From Chlamydomonas sphaeroides (taxonomy: Eukaryota; Chlorophyta; Chlorophyceae; Chlamydomonadales; Chlamydomonadaceae), in NCBI GenBank assembly GCA_001662425.1, contig BDDC01000306.1:1-64000 (forward strand): a DNA stretch of 64,000 nt, written 5' to 3'. Below the pieces are notes generated by a model that searched no databases, had not been told where the DNA came from, and worked only from the letters and a program-made list of their open reading frames with translations. Positions 1 to 11,155 of the stretch are shown here, piece after piece. Position 1 is the first letter of the stretch, and each line of letters starts with the position of its first letter. The position numbers and the translations under genes were made by a program.

Positions 1-1
1 G

Positions 2-97
2 CAGCTCGGCGGCGGCGGCATCCGCATCAAGGCCGCCGCCCATGCTAGCCGCCCCGAGCCCAGCACCTCCACCCGCCAGTGCCTGGCCGCCAAATAG
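2..97 (+). CDS. possible 3' end of an upstream gene
   Basis: The second frame is open from the window edge to a TAG at 95-97. It encodes a short Gly/Ala/Ser-rich tail beginning QLGGGGIRIK and ending RQCLAAK. It could be the last codons of a gene lying left of the window, but 31 codons in GC-rich DNA are weak evidence and I do not recognise the sequence. Confidence 0.2.
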   Translation, partial: QLGGGGIRIKAAAHASRPEPSTSTRQCLAAK

Positions 98-227
98 GAG
101 AAACGCGAACGAACGCACAAGAGTGCCAAGACCACCGGCCCCTTCAGTACTGTGTTACCCGTGTATCGTCGTCTTGTGCGCCGCGACGCCAGCCGTAGCG
201 CCACATTTGATGGTAGCGTAGACGTGA

Positions 228-537
228 TAAGCCAGGATCGATGGCGCGTATAAAGGCGCGCACCTGGCCGCCGCCCACCTGGCCGCGCTGCTGGGGCAGA
301 CGGCGCGCTGCCTGCTGCCGCCGCCTTCGGGTCCGGGCCCAGCCGCCGACGCCGACCCGCTCGCTACCAACCACTGGCTCGAGCCGGATCCTGCTGCGCG
401 CATGCGGCCGGCCTGGCTGCTGCGCGCCGGCGGCGCGCCCGCCGCGGGCTCGGCCGCCGCGGCGCAGGCGGTGGAGCTGGCGGGCTTTGCCTTCTCACGG
501 CGGCCAACCACCCTGGTCAAGCCAGGTACTGTCTGTC
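228..537 (+). CDS. unassigned coding-like exon
   Basis: An open frame starts just after a TAA at about 225-227 and runs to a consensus-like donor at 538 (GTACTG). It reads AYKGAHLAAAHLAALLGQ near its start and ends SRRPTTLVKP, with a composition (Ala-rich helix, few Arg/Pro runs) more protein-like than the other frames. A second stretch at about 709-900 beginning DGASAGGIKGAGFGG, after an AG at 708, might be a following exon. I recognise no family. It could be part of an unannotated gene, a gene remnant, or chance coding potential. Confidence 0.25.
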
Positions 538-946
538 ATGGGCGGCCTGTTGCGCACACATAATCTCGTGCCTCGTGCTAACGGCGGCTCCCAACATTGC
601 CGGCAGCCGTGCGGGTGAACCCGAGGGGTGGGGCATTCCAGGGCGGAGCAGGCGGCGGCGCCCCTGGACCTTCTCGGCGGTCCCTGTGTGACGGGGTCGG
701 ACGAGCTTGCCCGTGTGCGCAGACGGCGCTTCGGCCGGGGGCATCAAAGGAGCTGGCTTTGGGGGAATGGTGACCAGAATGGAGGCAGTTCTCAGGGGTT
801 CTGTGTCACACGGGATGGGAGTCGTACCCGGGGGAAGGCCCCCCTGCGCCGTACGAGGCCAGCCCATTCAAGTTTGGAGCCTCAGCTGCATACCGAGCTA
901 GCTTCACACGACTTGTCGCTGCTTGTGCTCTACCAGGATAGGCACC

Positions 947-2593
947 ATGAATCCCATAGGCTTTCTCTGGGCGAAAGTTAAGGCTCACGAGAAGGTGCAT
1001 GTCGCGTGGTGCGTGATCGGCATCGTGGGCTGCCTTATGCTCTATGGCGTTCTCCAGGTACGCCTTGGCAACGACCGCCGAGGGTGGGGGCTGGCCTCGC
1101 AGTCAATACGCGCACTTCGCAACAGCCGCTGCTGCCACCGCCGCGCAGGAGCGCATTATGACCATGCCTTACGGGCCTGAGGGCGCTGGCGAGGTGTTCA
1201 AGTATTCGCTCTTCCTGGTGCTGTGCAACCGCCTGACAACTTGCGCTGTGGCAATTGTCATGCTTGTGGTGCGTCGTCGCAGCCTAGCGGCGTGCTAGCT
1301 CTTGTGATTCACCATATCATACTGACTCCCGACCACCCTTTGCAGTATGACGGCAAGTACTCGGAAATTAAGCCCGTGGCGCCCATTTGGACCTACTTCG
1401 CCGTGTCTCTCTCTAACGTCGTTGCCACGACGTGCCAGTATGAGGCGCTGAAGTACGTGTCATTCCCCGTCCAAACCCTGGGCAAGTGTGCCAAGATGCT
1501 ACCCGTCATGATTTGGGGGATCTTCATGCTGCGCAAGAAGTACAAGGCGGCGGACTGGGGCCTGGCGCTTGTAATCACTGGGGGCTGCACCATCTTCCTC
1601 CTGACCGGCGATGTCAAGTCGAAGGTGTCTGAGAGCCTGTGGCACTCCAGCGTGTACGGCCTGGCTCTCATGCTGGGCTACCTGGGCTTCGACGGCTTCA
1701 CCTCCACGTTCCAGGACAAGCTCTTCAAGGGCTACAACATGACTACGTACAACCAGATGCTATACACCACGCTGTGCTCCTCCATCCTGAGCGCGGTTGG
1801 TGAGCACGCCGCTGTCGGCAGGGACCGCTCTGTGGGGTCCCCGCGCGTCCCCACGTGCGTCGCGGTGTCAAACCCAAGCCAGGCGCTTACCCACATGCCG
1901 TACATCCATCGCGCAGGCCTCTTCAGCTCCGGGCAGCTGCCGCTTGCCCTGAGCTTTGTTAACAAGCACCCGGACGCGCTGACGTCCATGATGACCCTGT
2001 CGCTGGCCGCCACGACGGGGGCCCTCTTCATCTCGTACACCATTAAGACCTTCGGCGCCTTGGTGTTCGCCACCATCATGACGACACGCCAGTTCCTATC
2101 CATCCTGCTGTCCTGCGTGCTGTTCGCGCACCCGCTCAGCCTCGGCCAGTGGTGGGTTGCACTGCCGCGTGTGCGGAAATGCCGACATAGTGCGTCGCCG
2201 AGCGGCACGCGGTGTCTATCAGCGGGTACCGCCTGGCATAGTTTGGCGGATACCACCCGGCAAGACCTGCCCCGGGGCCTGAGGCCCATTCCATTCGGCC
2301 CTCACATGCTCTCGCTGCCGGCGCTGGGCGGATTGTGGAGCTTGTGGCGAGTCGAGCCTGGCGCAAGGGTGGGCCGTGACTGTGCCTCTATTCTGCCCTT
2401 CTCTCTCCCCCGCAGGTCGGGCTCCGTCATGGTCTTCGGCGCCCTGTACTACCAGGGTTTCGCCAAGAAGTCGGACAAGCACGGGCATGGTCATGCCAAG
2501 GCCGAGGGCAGCCCCACCAAGGTGGCGGACGCGGAGAAGGGGGTGGCAGTAGAAGACGAGGCTATCCCGCTGATCAAGGCGGAGGATAAGTGA
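947..2593 (+). CDS. nucleotide-sugar transporter, UTR5/SLC35B2 (PAPST1)-like
   Basis: Five exons (947-1057, 1149-1268, 1346-1799, 1917-2151, 2416-2593) join in phase into a 365-residue multi-pass membrane protein, the usual length for the drug/metabolite transporter superfamily. The third exon carries the family core YEALKYVSFPVQTLGKCAKM, then GYLGFDGFTSTFQDKLFKGY; the fourth has SYTIKTFGALVFATIMTTRQ. These blocks match plant UDP-galactose/UDP-glucose transporter 5 and animal PAPS transporter 1, which act in ER or Golgi membranes. The start ATG at 947 gives a short cytosolic N-terminus before the first hydrophobic segment. The tail is charged and His-rich (HGHGHAK). Exact substrate (UDP-sugar or PAPS) cannot be told from sequence. 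It is convergent with the glutathione peroxidase gene. Confidence 0.9.
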
Positions 2594-2772
2594 CTAGCGG
2601 CACCTAACCTGCATCCCGCATATACGGTCGCGCTGCCGATGCGGCGGCGTGCGTAGATTGAAGGCAATCTGAACTGAGCATCTAAGCGCTGCGGCGGTTC
2701 TGTGGATCTGAGGCGCCGCGCGCTCGCCATCGTGCGAAGAGCACGTGACAATGCGGGCGAGGTGGGACGGTT

Positions 2773-2777
2773 TGTAA
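2773..2777 (+). terminator. candidate poly(A) signal TGTAA
   Basis: TGTAA lies 180 bases after the stop of the nucleotide-sugar transporter. TGTAA is the usual poly(A) signal of chlorophyte nuclear genes; assignment here rests on position only. Confidence 0.4.
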
Positions 2778-3459
2778 TCGGACGAGGTGACAGCGTGTCT
2801 AGATGACGTGCACACATGGCGAAGTGCCTCCATTTTGCTTATTTTGTGACACGCGACATGCGGCGCCCCTGCGCCCCGAACAAGGCCGTGGTGCCTGCGT
2901 TGGTGGAGTTCGCCACCTTCCCCGACTGCAGCGGCGGCGCCGCCGCGGTTTTCTTAGCCCTGGCGTGGTGAGGCTGCTGCATGTATCATACATAAGACGC
3001 GGACAAGTACAGCGGCGGGGGGCTCCGTGCTTTAAGGCCTCGCATCAGCCGGACTGCTTCATAGAGAGCCTAGCTCCGATTACCTCTCATGTGCCCCTAG
3101 CTCGAACCACCTCTTCCCGCCTGGTCCGCGGAAGTCGGCCACACAGCAAACAGCTACGACAAGCACTTTCATGAGACTTACATCAGCAGCCGTCGACAGC
3201 GGAGTCGGTTGGGTCGAGCGAACATTGCGGTAAACAGTGCTGGCGCAGGGGGACCACCCAGAGAGACGTGAACAGCATCCCAACACCCGAGGTGCTGGTG
3301 CAGCACGGCCTCATGCAAGGGTCGTTGCGTAACCAGCCGGATCCCTGAACACTTAGCGGCGCCAGGTGCCCTTGCACGGCTGGGTTGGCGAGTGGGTGGG
3401 CCGTTGCAGACTGACCCAAGGGACTGCGGACGCGACCATCCACCAGCATGCTCCATTCG

Positions 3460-3464
3460 TTACA
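3460..3464 (-). terminator. candidate poly(A) signal TGTAA
   Basis: On the minus strand TGTAA lies about 350 bases past the glutathione peroxidase stop. Position only. Confidence 0.3.
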
Positions 3465-3814
3465 CAAGGGATCGTGCTGTATGCACGCTCCTAGCCATGT
3501 ACAAAGGCTGCGCCGTAACGACACAGATTCCCTCGCTACCGCACTCCGTCCGCTGGCCACGCACCCCCTCGCCATGCAGGCCCTCGCCCTCACACCAGCA
3601 AGCCGCCGGTGTCACATGCACCTCGGCCGCAGCCCGATCTCTCGTGCTCACTCCGCTCCTACCACTCGTGGCAGCTTGCGCAGCTGCCGACTCCAAAAGA
3701 CAGGACACACGTCCAATGGGACGTGTTCACTGCTAGGTGCACTGTACGCCTCATGCTCCGTGACACTCCGCAACTCGCTGATGCCACGACATCTACCTAG
3801 GCTACCAGCGCAGC

Positions 3815-5768
3815 TCACAGCACCTTCTTGATGTCGGCCTCCAGGGAGGCGGGGGTCGAGGTGCTGCCGTACCTGGGGAAGGGAGGGGGCCGGGAAACAC
3901 CGGGGCTACACGTCAGGGACTACCATGCAAGTTCTAGTGCATATGGGTAGATGCGACTGCGGGGCCGGGGCTAGTTGTATGGCCGGACAAGCGGCTACCT
4001 CTCACACCCTGATCAGAACCCTCGTTCAGCCTATGGTAACATGGATTGCCCCTCCCGAGCCCCTTCCACCTCGCTACGCGGCCCTGCCTGCATCCGCACA
4101 CCTCGCCTTCCCGCCGACGGCGCCGACCCATACATTTCCTCGCTTTCCCAGCCCCCTCCATCTGCTCACCGGCCAACCACGTTGCCCTGCTTGTCCACCA
4201 GGAACTTGGAGAAGTTCCACTTGATGTCCTGCGCGTGGTGAAAGGGCGGGGCAGGGCATGTTGAGCGCCGTGCGCAGACTCCGACTCGAGGGGTCCTCCG
4301 GGGCCTCCGTACCCCTCGTCACCAGAGCCATGTTCAGGCCCCCAGCCCCCCGCCCTCCCCACGGCAGCCTCACGTTGCCCAGGATGCCGCCCTTCTGGGT
4401 CTTGAGCCACTCGAACAGCGGCTCGGCTGAGGGCAAAGTACCGGCAACATGTTGCAATGAGAGCGATAAAGGAAGAGGATCGGCCCTAGCCTTTTGCCGT
4501 GCAACCCATCATCCCCACCACACGCGCAGCTGCCGGCTCACCCCCGGGGCCGTTCACGTCGACCTTGGACATGAGCGGGAAGGTCACACCTGGGGGGAGC
4601 AAGGACGCGTGGCGGCAGCGAGAAGCTCGTTAGGATGCTGGTCGTCGGCATGGTCCGCAACGTTACCCCGTGGGCGCCCTGCACGACCCGTGGGAGTGCT
4701 TGCTCGGCCCTGCGCTGTACCCTACCGTAAGACGACTTGGCGAAGGCCTTGATGGACTGGTTGCTGCCGGGCTCCTGCTGGCCGAACTGTGGTTCAGGGA
4801 AGTGCAGAGGGGGAGAGGGTGAGCAAGGAGGCCGGCAGCCAGGAGCCTGCTGTGGACGCACGCTTGTGCGGCCACGGCTAGCAGGCCCAAGCCGTGACCT
4901 ATTGATCTCAGCAGCCTTGGCTATCCGCGCATCCGTGCGTCCTGCCCCTGCTCGCCTGGTTGCAGGGGAAGCCCAGGACGGTCAGGCCCTGAGGGGAGAG
5001 TGTACAAGGGCAGTTGGTTAGAACCAGGAGGTTAGAACAGAACAGCGGTCTGCAGGGCAAGCATCGGAGCACAACGCTCCGAAGCCAGCGCCGGAACTTG
5101 CAGCGCATTCTGTGCCCACCTGCTTGCTGTACTTGTCAGAAAGCGCCTGCAGCTCGCTGTACTGCGGGCTGTGGGAGAAGGGAAGGAAGAAGGTTCGGCG
5201 TTTGCGGGAGAGGCATGCCTTCAACCAGCGCTGCAGCTGTCAACCGTCGCCCACGGTCTGATTGCCCAGGCCAGCATATCCGGGCTGTGCTCACGTGAAG
5301 CCGCACTGGCTGGCCAGGTTCACGACCAGAACAGCCTTGTTCTTGAGGCTGCTCATCTTGAAGGGCTTGCCGTCGATGTCCTGTTGGCACGTGCGGGCGG
5401 GGGTGCAGGGTCGGGAAGGCAGACATTCGACGTGTGGACACGAAACGTTGCAGGTACAGTGCAACAGCCACCAGCGATGACATGGCAATACGATGCGAGC
5501 ATGTCACGGCCAGGAGGCTCCGGCGCGAATTTGGGTCAGTTGCCGATCCGTTGCAACATCCTTGCGCGACTGACGACCGTCGCCGAAGCGTAGCGACGGG
5601 CACACCTGCCTTCACAGCGAAGGAGTAGAACTCCGACGTGTTCACATCGGCCTCGGCGGTCTTGCCGAAGCCAAACAGGGCCTGAGGCCGAACCGCGGCG
5701 CGCGCTGGCCCGCGAGCACGGGCGATCGGCCGGCTGGCAGCAGCATTGAAGCGGGTCTGGAGCATCAT
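3815..5768 (-). CDS. GPX: glutathione peroxidase, plastid-type (Cys form)
   Basis: Nine minus-strand exons (5610-5768, 5295-5380, 5120-5168, 4956-4988, 4726-4786, 4542-4589, 4374-4426, 4170-4228, 3815-3872) join in phase to a 201-residue thiol peroxidase that reduces hydroperoxides, in plants usually with thioredoxin. About 50 residues precede the domain and are rich in Arg/Ala (MMLQTRFNAAASRPIARAR), consistent with a plastid transit peptide. Family blocks are SFAVKDIDGKPF, VVNLASQCGFT, FPCNQFGQQEPGSN and DIKWNFSKFLVD. Catalytic positions are Cys79 (TGC, not selenocysteine TGA), Gln113, Trp167 and Asn168. Introns 1 (donor GCAGGT at 5609) and 4 (donor GCGAGC at 4955) need GC-AG splicing; a GT choice would shift or disrupt the conserved frame. 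The gene is convergent with the transporter at 947-2593. Confidence 0.92.
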
Positions 5769-6132
5769 CTTGGTAAATTGTGTTGTGCAACGGCGAAGGT
5801 ATGTGCGAGCGGGGGAATGTTTGGCAAGGGCGCGGTCGCAAAGAGTATGTACGTCGGGCGCCGAGTGCCGGCAGCCACACAAACCCGCTTCCCTGCTGGA
5901 GCCACGATGCGCCACAACTTCCCACACTTTCCCCCGCCCCAGGCCCCCCAAAATCGCGGCTCAGCACCTCCATGCCAGCCAGCGGACTCCGCCGCTGCAA
6001 GTCCTCGCACCTCCCCGTGCATGCGTACCAGCCGGCTCACTGCTGCCACCGCTCCACGCCCACCGCTAACCCCCTCCCCCTCACCTCAGCCCCTCGCCTG
6101 ACTCTGCCCTCCCTACACCACCCCGCCCCAAT
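5769..6132. other. intergenic between two minus-strand genes
   Basis: It contains the GPX promoter/5' UTR and the 3' UTR of the DIL-domain gene. It is C-rich toward 6132. No conserved coding frame and no clear promoter element seen. Confidence 0.5.
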
Positions 6133-9100
6133 TCAAAGCACCTCGCCGCTACTCATGCGCCCCGCTGACAATGCGGCGTCCCCCGCCACCGACCCCGGCC
6201 CCGCCAGCTCCGCCTCGGGCGCCTCCAGGAACGAGAAGACCACCGCCGGGCAGTCGGGCCCCGCCAGCGCCGGCGGCAGGCCCTCGGCCAGCGGCTCGTG
6301 CAGGCGCGGCTCGTTGACCAGGCGCAGCAGCTGGCGGGCCACGCAGCCTGGGGGGCAGGGGGAGAGAAGGGCGAGGGTGAAGGAGGCGGGTTTGACACGC
6401 GGGAGGGCATGCTGAGACGCAAGCGCGGCGGCTGCCGGGTGTCGCGGCCATTGGGCGGCGGGCTGGAGGAGGGAGCGGAGCGCGAGCGTGACGCAGAGGG
6501 CGGGGACCGGTTCTGTTCAGGCCACCTGCCACCCCGCGGCCGCTATGGGGCGGGGGCTGCGCGCCCACTGTGCCAGCGCTGGCCCTGCCCCTGCCGGTGC
6601 CGCCGCCGCTTTGCCCTGGCCACCCCTGACTCCTCCCTGGCTTTTCCCCCTGGCTCCCCGCTCCTGACGATGCCCCACCTGCTGGCTGCGGCGCGATGAT
6701 GGGCGTGGCGTCCTCGTCCAGCAGGAAGGTCACGATGAGGCCGCCTGGGGGCGGCGGTGACCAAATGGAGGGGAGGCGGAGGGATTGGGGAGGGCGGCCG
6801 GGGAGTGTTGCGGGATGGAATGGTAGGCGGCAGCCTTCGGTGCAGCCGTGTCGCCTTCCTGCTCCTGCTCCTGCTCCTCCCCGCCCCGGGGCCACACCGT
6901 TGTTGGCGACGGCGTGCCACCGCTTGATCTCCTCCAGCACCTCCCCCGACACGTTGCGCGACACGGCCGCGGGAGCCACGGGCTGGGGGTGCAGAGGCGA
7001 CGACGGAGGCGCCCCGCTGCCGCTGGCCATCCAGGACGCAGTCGGAGCCGGCGGCGGCGCAGCGCCGCCCGCGGCGACAGCGGCCGCCGCGTCGGCGGCT
7101 TCGTCCGCCGCTGCCGCCGCCGCCGCCGCCGCCACGGCCGCGGCCGCCGCGGCGGCCACGTCCGACCCGTCCTGCGCCGCCGCCTGCCCGGTCTCCTCCC
7201 CGTCCTCGCCCTCACCCACGCCCTGCGCCGCCAATGCGTCGCCGTCGCCGTCACCCACTACGCCAACATCCTCCGTGCCGGGCCCGGGCGCGTCCAGCGA
7301 CGGCCGTGCCGAGGTCGAGGCGCGCGCCGCGGTGGGCAGCTGCCTCGGCGGCGAGCCTGGCGCCGCGGGCGGCGGCAGCAGGGGCGGCGGCGGCGGTGGG
7401 CAGTCGTCCCAGAAGGTGGTGGCCAGGCGGTAGAGCTGCTGCATGTTGAGCGAGGGGCAGAGGGCGGTGATGTCGTCCAACCGCAGCGCGCCCTTGCCGG
7501 GCAGCGCCAGGAAGGTCACGGCCTGGAGGCGGGGGGGGGCGGGAAGAGGGACGAGGAGAGGGGAGAGGGAAGGGGTCGCGGCACAAGATGAGAGCAAGTT
7601 GCTCGGGGTGCGGGTGCTGCTGCGGCTGGAGTTGAGGCGCACGGCGGAGCGGAGCGCGGCAGCGAGGGCGGGGTCGGGTGATGGGGCGGCGCGAGCACAA
7701 CCCATGTGCCCAGGCGCCAGGCCTCCTTCCCCTACCCCGGCCCCGCACCTGGCGGATGTGCCTCAGGTCCTCCGCCAGCAGCGCCAGGTCGTCCCCCGGG
7801 CTGGGCGCCGGCCCCGAGCTGAAGCTGCCGGCGCCGCCGGCTGACGCCGCCGCCACGGCGGCGGCGGCCGCGGGCGAGGCCGCGGGCGCCGCCAGCCAGT
7901 CGTCCAGCAGTCGCAGCCCGGCCGCCAGGTAGTGGGCGTTGCTGGTGCAGCAGCACTCGGGCCGCAGCAGCAGCTGGTTGAAGAGCTGGCCGTCGATGAA
8001 GGCCAGCGTCTGGGGGAGGAGGCGGACAAGCGCAGGCCGCCGACGCAATTGGACCCCACGCCAACCCCTGCCGGAGGCGCTGCAGGCCTCCTTGCCCCCC
8101 CCGGCCCCTGTCGCTGGCCCTTCCCTCGCTCGCCACACCCCGCCCTGCCCCTTCCCACCTGCTTGAACAGGCAGCGGATGAGGATGCGGGGCACGTGCGC
8201 CGCGCGCAGCGCCGCCAGGTGGTGCCCCAGCACCCCCACCAGCTCCCGCCAGGGGTCCAGGCACACCGCCGCCGGCCCCCCGCCACCACCCGAGGCCCCG
8301 CCCTCCGGCCCCTGCTGCTCCTGCCCGCCGCCTCCCGAGTCGCCTCCCGGCGAGCCCAGGCCCGAGCCCGAGCCGGGGCTGAGCGGGCCCTCGGGCGGCG
8401 CCGCCTGCACGCAGTCCGCCAGCACCGCCGCCACGGAGCGCTTGAGGCCGTCGCGCAGCTGGCTGTAGGAGCGCACGCACAGGGCGTCCAGCTGGGCGCG
8501 GAAGGGCTGCTGGCACACGCCGGCGGGCGAGGGCGAGGGCGAGGACGAGGACGGCGCGGCGGGCGCGCCGCCAGCGGGCGAGGGCGCGCGCGGCGGCAGC
8601 GCCGGCGGCGGCGGCGGCGCGGTGTGGACTGGTTGCGGGTGCGGCTCCTGCAGGGGCGGGAACAGGCGCCGGCGGGGGCGGCGTGATGAGCCCCGCACAG
8701 GCATCCTCCTCGCCCGCCTTGCCGGTTGTCAGGCATCCGCCACCGCCGGCAGCCCACCCCGCACATCCCTCCTGCCCTCGCACCTGGCCCGGCTGCACCG
8801 CCTCCTCCTCGCCGTGCGCCGCGTCGCCCTCGCCATGCGACGGCCCCTCGGCCGCATCCTTGCCGCGGCCGCGCGCGCGCGCCAGCAGCCCTCCCCGGCC
8901 CATGAAGTTGGTGAAGCGCTTCTGCAGCTCCTGCACCTTGGCCGCAGCCGCGCTGGCGGCGCGCGCCACGCTGGCGCGGGCGTCGCCCGCGACCGCCGCC
9001 AGCGGCGCCGCGGCGCCGTGGCCGCCACGGCCTACCGGCGGCGCCGCCGCCGTCAGCGGCACGTGCAGGTCCACCAGCGCCAGCAGCGTGGAGACCACCG

Positions 9101-10239
9101 CCAGCCAGTAGGCGACCTCGCGGCTGGCGGCTGCGGAAGCGTCCTCGTCGCCGCCGCCGCTACTTGCGGCGCGCTTGGCGTGCTTGGCCGCGATGGCGTC
9201 CTCGTCGGTGGCCGCCGCCAGCAGGCAGGCCAGGTGGTCCAGCACCGCGGCCGCCTGCGCGTCGCCACCGAAGGCGCCCCAGCGCAGGCAGCACCTGCGG
9301 CGTGCGGGGCAGGCAGGATGGGCGCAGCGCGTGGGGCGGTGCCTCGGGGCGGCGCCTCGGTGCGATCCACGCCCTCGAGCCTCCTCGCCGCCTGCCGGCG
9401 AGCGCCTGCCGACGCCCGTCCTGCCCTGTCCAGCGCTCCAAGCCCCCTTCCTGCCCTCCCCAACGCGGGGTCCGAGCGCCGTCACGCGCACCTGTACACC
9501 AGCAGCGCCGCCGTGGGCCGGCCCCTGTCGTAGCCCAGCGCGTCTGGGCCCTGGCCCAGCACGTCGAGCACCTTTTGCTGCTCCAGCAGCCGGCCCGCGA
9601 CCACCAACCGGGCCTGCTGCCGCATCAGCGCCTGCGGGGCACGGCGTCGGGTAAGGGACCGCGTGGGAAGCAGGCAGGTCGCGGGGCGGGCGGTCGAAGT
9701 CTGCTGGGACCCAGGTGGTCGGCGTCGTGTGCCCAGGTGGGCTTGCAGGAGGCAGAGGAGGGGTTAGCTAGGTGGCGCACCTGCAGGCTAGCCTCCGTCT
9801 CCTCTATGCGCTGCTGGTTCTGGTGCAGGAGAGCTACGGTGTCAGCGAGCGTGCTGCACTGGAGCGCGGGGTCCACCAGGCTCTTGGGCGGCTCCAACAG
9901 CGAGGAGCTCAGGGAGGCCGTCGGGGAGAGCACGGAGGCGGCCGGAGGTGGCGCAACAGCCGGGGGAGGCGCGAGTAGAGCTGGGGCGACAGCTGGTGGT
10001 GAAGCTGCCGGGGCTAGAGCCGCTGCCTGCAGAACTGGTTGCACGCGCTGTGCGGTGGTCGTTGGCTGCACTGTGGGCGCTGGCTTTGCAGTTTGGGGCG
10101 CCGGGCTGGGTGTTGCCGCCATCTGTTGCTGGGCAGCCGGAACCGGCGCGACCGGCACAGGGTGCGCGCTCTGAGGCATAGGCAGTGCCATATCATCCTC
10201 ATCGTCGTCAAGCGTGAAGTTGCCCGTCGTCGTCGCCAT
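6133..10239 (-). CDS. motorless myosin V/XI-like globular tail (DIL domain) protein
   Basis: Eight minus-strand exons (9781-10239, 9492-9631, 8784-9294, 8159-8647, 7749-8009, 6898-7522, 6679-6744, 6133-6347) join in phase to 921 residues. The N-terminus is acidic then Pro/Ala-rich (NFTLDDDEDDMALP). A short helical stretch follows (TVALLHQNQQRIEETEASLQ). The rest resembles the class V/XI myosin cargo-binding tail: ALLVYRCCLRWGAFGG, VAYWLAVVSTLLALVDLH, then the dilute core FIDGQLFNQLLLRPECCCTS, LRHIRQAVTFL and LCPSLNMQQLYRLATTFWDD. Low-complexity Ala/Pro/Gly inserts interrupt the domain. No motor, P-loop or IQ motif lies in the exons, and upstream DNA to the divergent DUF3067 gene has none. It may act as a cargo adaptor or vesicle tether; that is inference. 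The start at 10239 is the first ATG of the open exon. Confidence 0.8.
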
Positions 10240-11155
10240 GCCGACCTTCCGGGTTCGACTTAACGCCTACGCGCTTGACAATCGCTTAATATGAGCAAAG
10301 CTCAGCTCGTTGCTAGCAGGGCATCAGGGCAGCAATCGTCGGTGGCAGCAAGCGCAGCGCAACTGGCGGAGTTGTGCCCTCGACACGGCGAGCGCAAGTA
10401 TGTTGTAATAGTTACCGTTGGTATTTGGTTCAATTTCGTTATTTAAGGAAGGCCATCCAGCGTGCTGTGTTGGGCGAACACTGATCAATGCGGGCAACAC
10501 CTCAAGACCTAGTTCTTTCCGCTGACGCTAATAACGGACAAGCACTGCTTTTGATTTCATTGCTTGTTACAGGCTAGCGGAACGATGCGCGCCTGCACAC
10601 ACACGCTGGATGGCCGCTCGTTGGGCACTGTACCATCGACACACTATGGAGCAGCCGGACACATAGCTCGTAGACAAGCAGTCAAGGTGCGCTGCCCCGA
10701 GCGGTGCCAACCGCTGGATGGGCGCGACCGATGGCCAGTAGTGACGCAGCGCGGGCTGCGCGACAGCCAACGGAGACCAAACACGGACGCTCTGGGCCGC
10801 GCACTTGTCCGATGTCGCTGAGGAACGCTTCAAGCTCTCAGCGACCCTCGGGCAGGCCGTGGCCCTCGTCAGCCCACGACGCGTGGACGGACGCGCACGT
10901 TGAACACGCAGCCCATAGCCCCCGGCACCCCGCCGGCGCCAGCTCTTCCACCGACCCCCCAACACTACCACCTTCGACGCGATACTCCAGCCAGACGCCT
11001 GTCACTCTTCCGGGCCCCACACCGGCCAGTCACGGCCACGGCCGCCGCACCCCTGCCAGACCCACCTTTCCCGGGCTTGCTCTTTGATAGCCGCCAGCCT
11101 CCACCCAAGCTGCGCCGCCCTTGCCCTCGCCCGCCTCACTACTCCCACCCCGCAG
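10240..11155. other. divergent promoter region and unresolved first exon of the DUF3067 gene
   Basis: This stretch separates the minus-strand DIL gene from the plus-strand DUF3067 gene. The part 10265-10580 has lower GC (for example AATATGAGCAAAGC and GTTATTTAAGG) and looks like a bidirectional promoter. From 10812 an ATG opens a frame (MSLRNASSSQRPSGRPWPSS) of transit-peptide-like composition that runs to 11087; I cannot find a convincing donor joining it to the exon at 11156. Confidence 0.35.

Larger units (their letters stand above)
2594..3814. other. convergent intergenic region (3' UTRs)
   Basis: This stretch lies between two convergent stop codons and should hold both 3' untranslated regions. 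All six frames contain only short unconvincing open frames. A TGTAA motif at 2773-2777 (plus) and its complement TTACA at 3460-3464 (minus) are candidate poly(A) signals for the flanking genes. I see nothing else. Confidence 0.5.

Noticed and set aside
247..254. TATAAAGG as a promoter TATA box
   Set aside because: It sits in an open coding-like stretch 700 bases from the next ATG; no independent support.
7080..7160. GCC/GCG trinucleotide run as a microsatellite feature
   Set aside because: It encodes a poly-Ala insert within an exon of the DIL gene and is typical of GC-rich algal proteins.
7251..9491. 746-codon open frame on the minus strand
   Set aside because: It reads through two introns of the DIL-domain gene; the conserved tail blocks require frame changes at splice sites, so it is not a separate single-exon gene.
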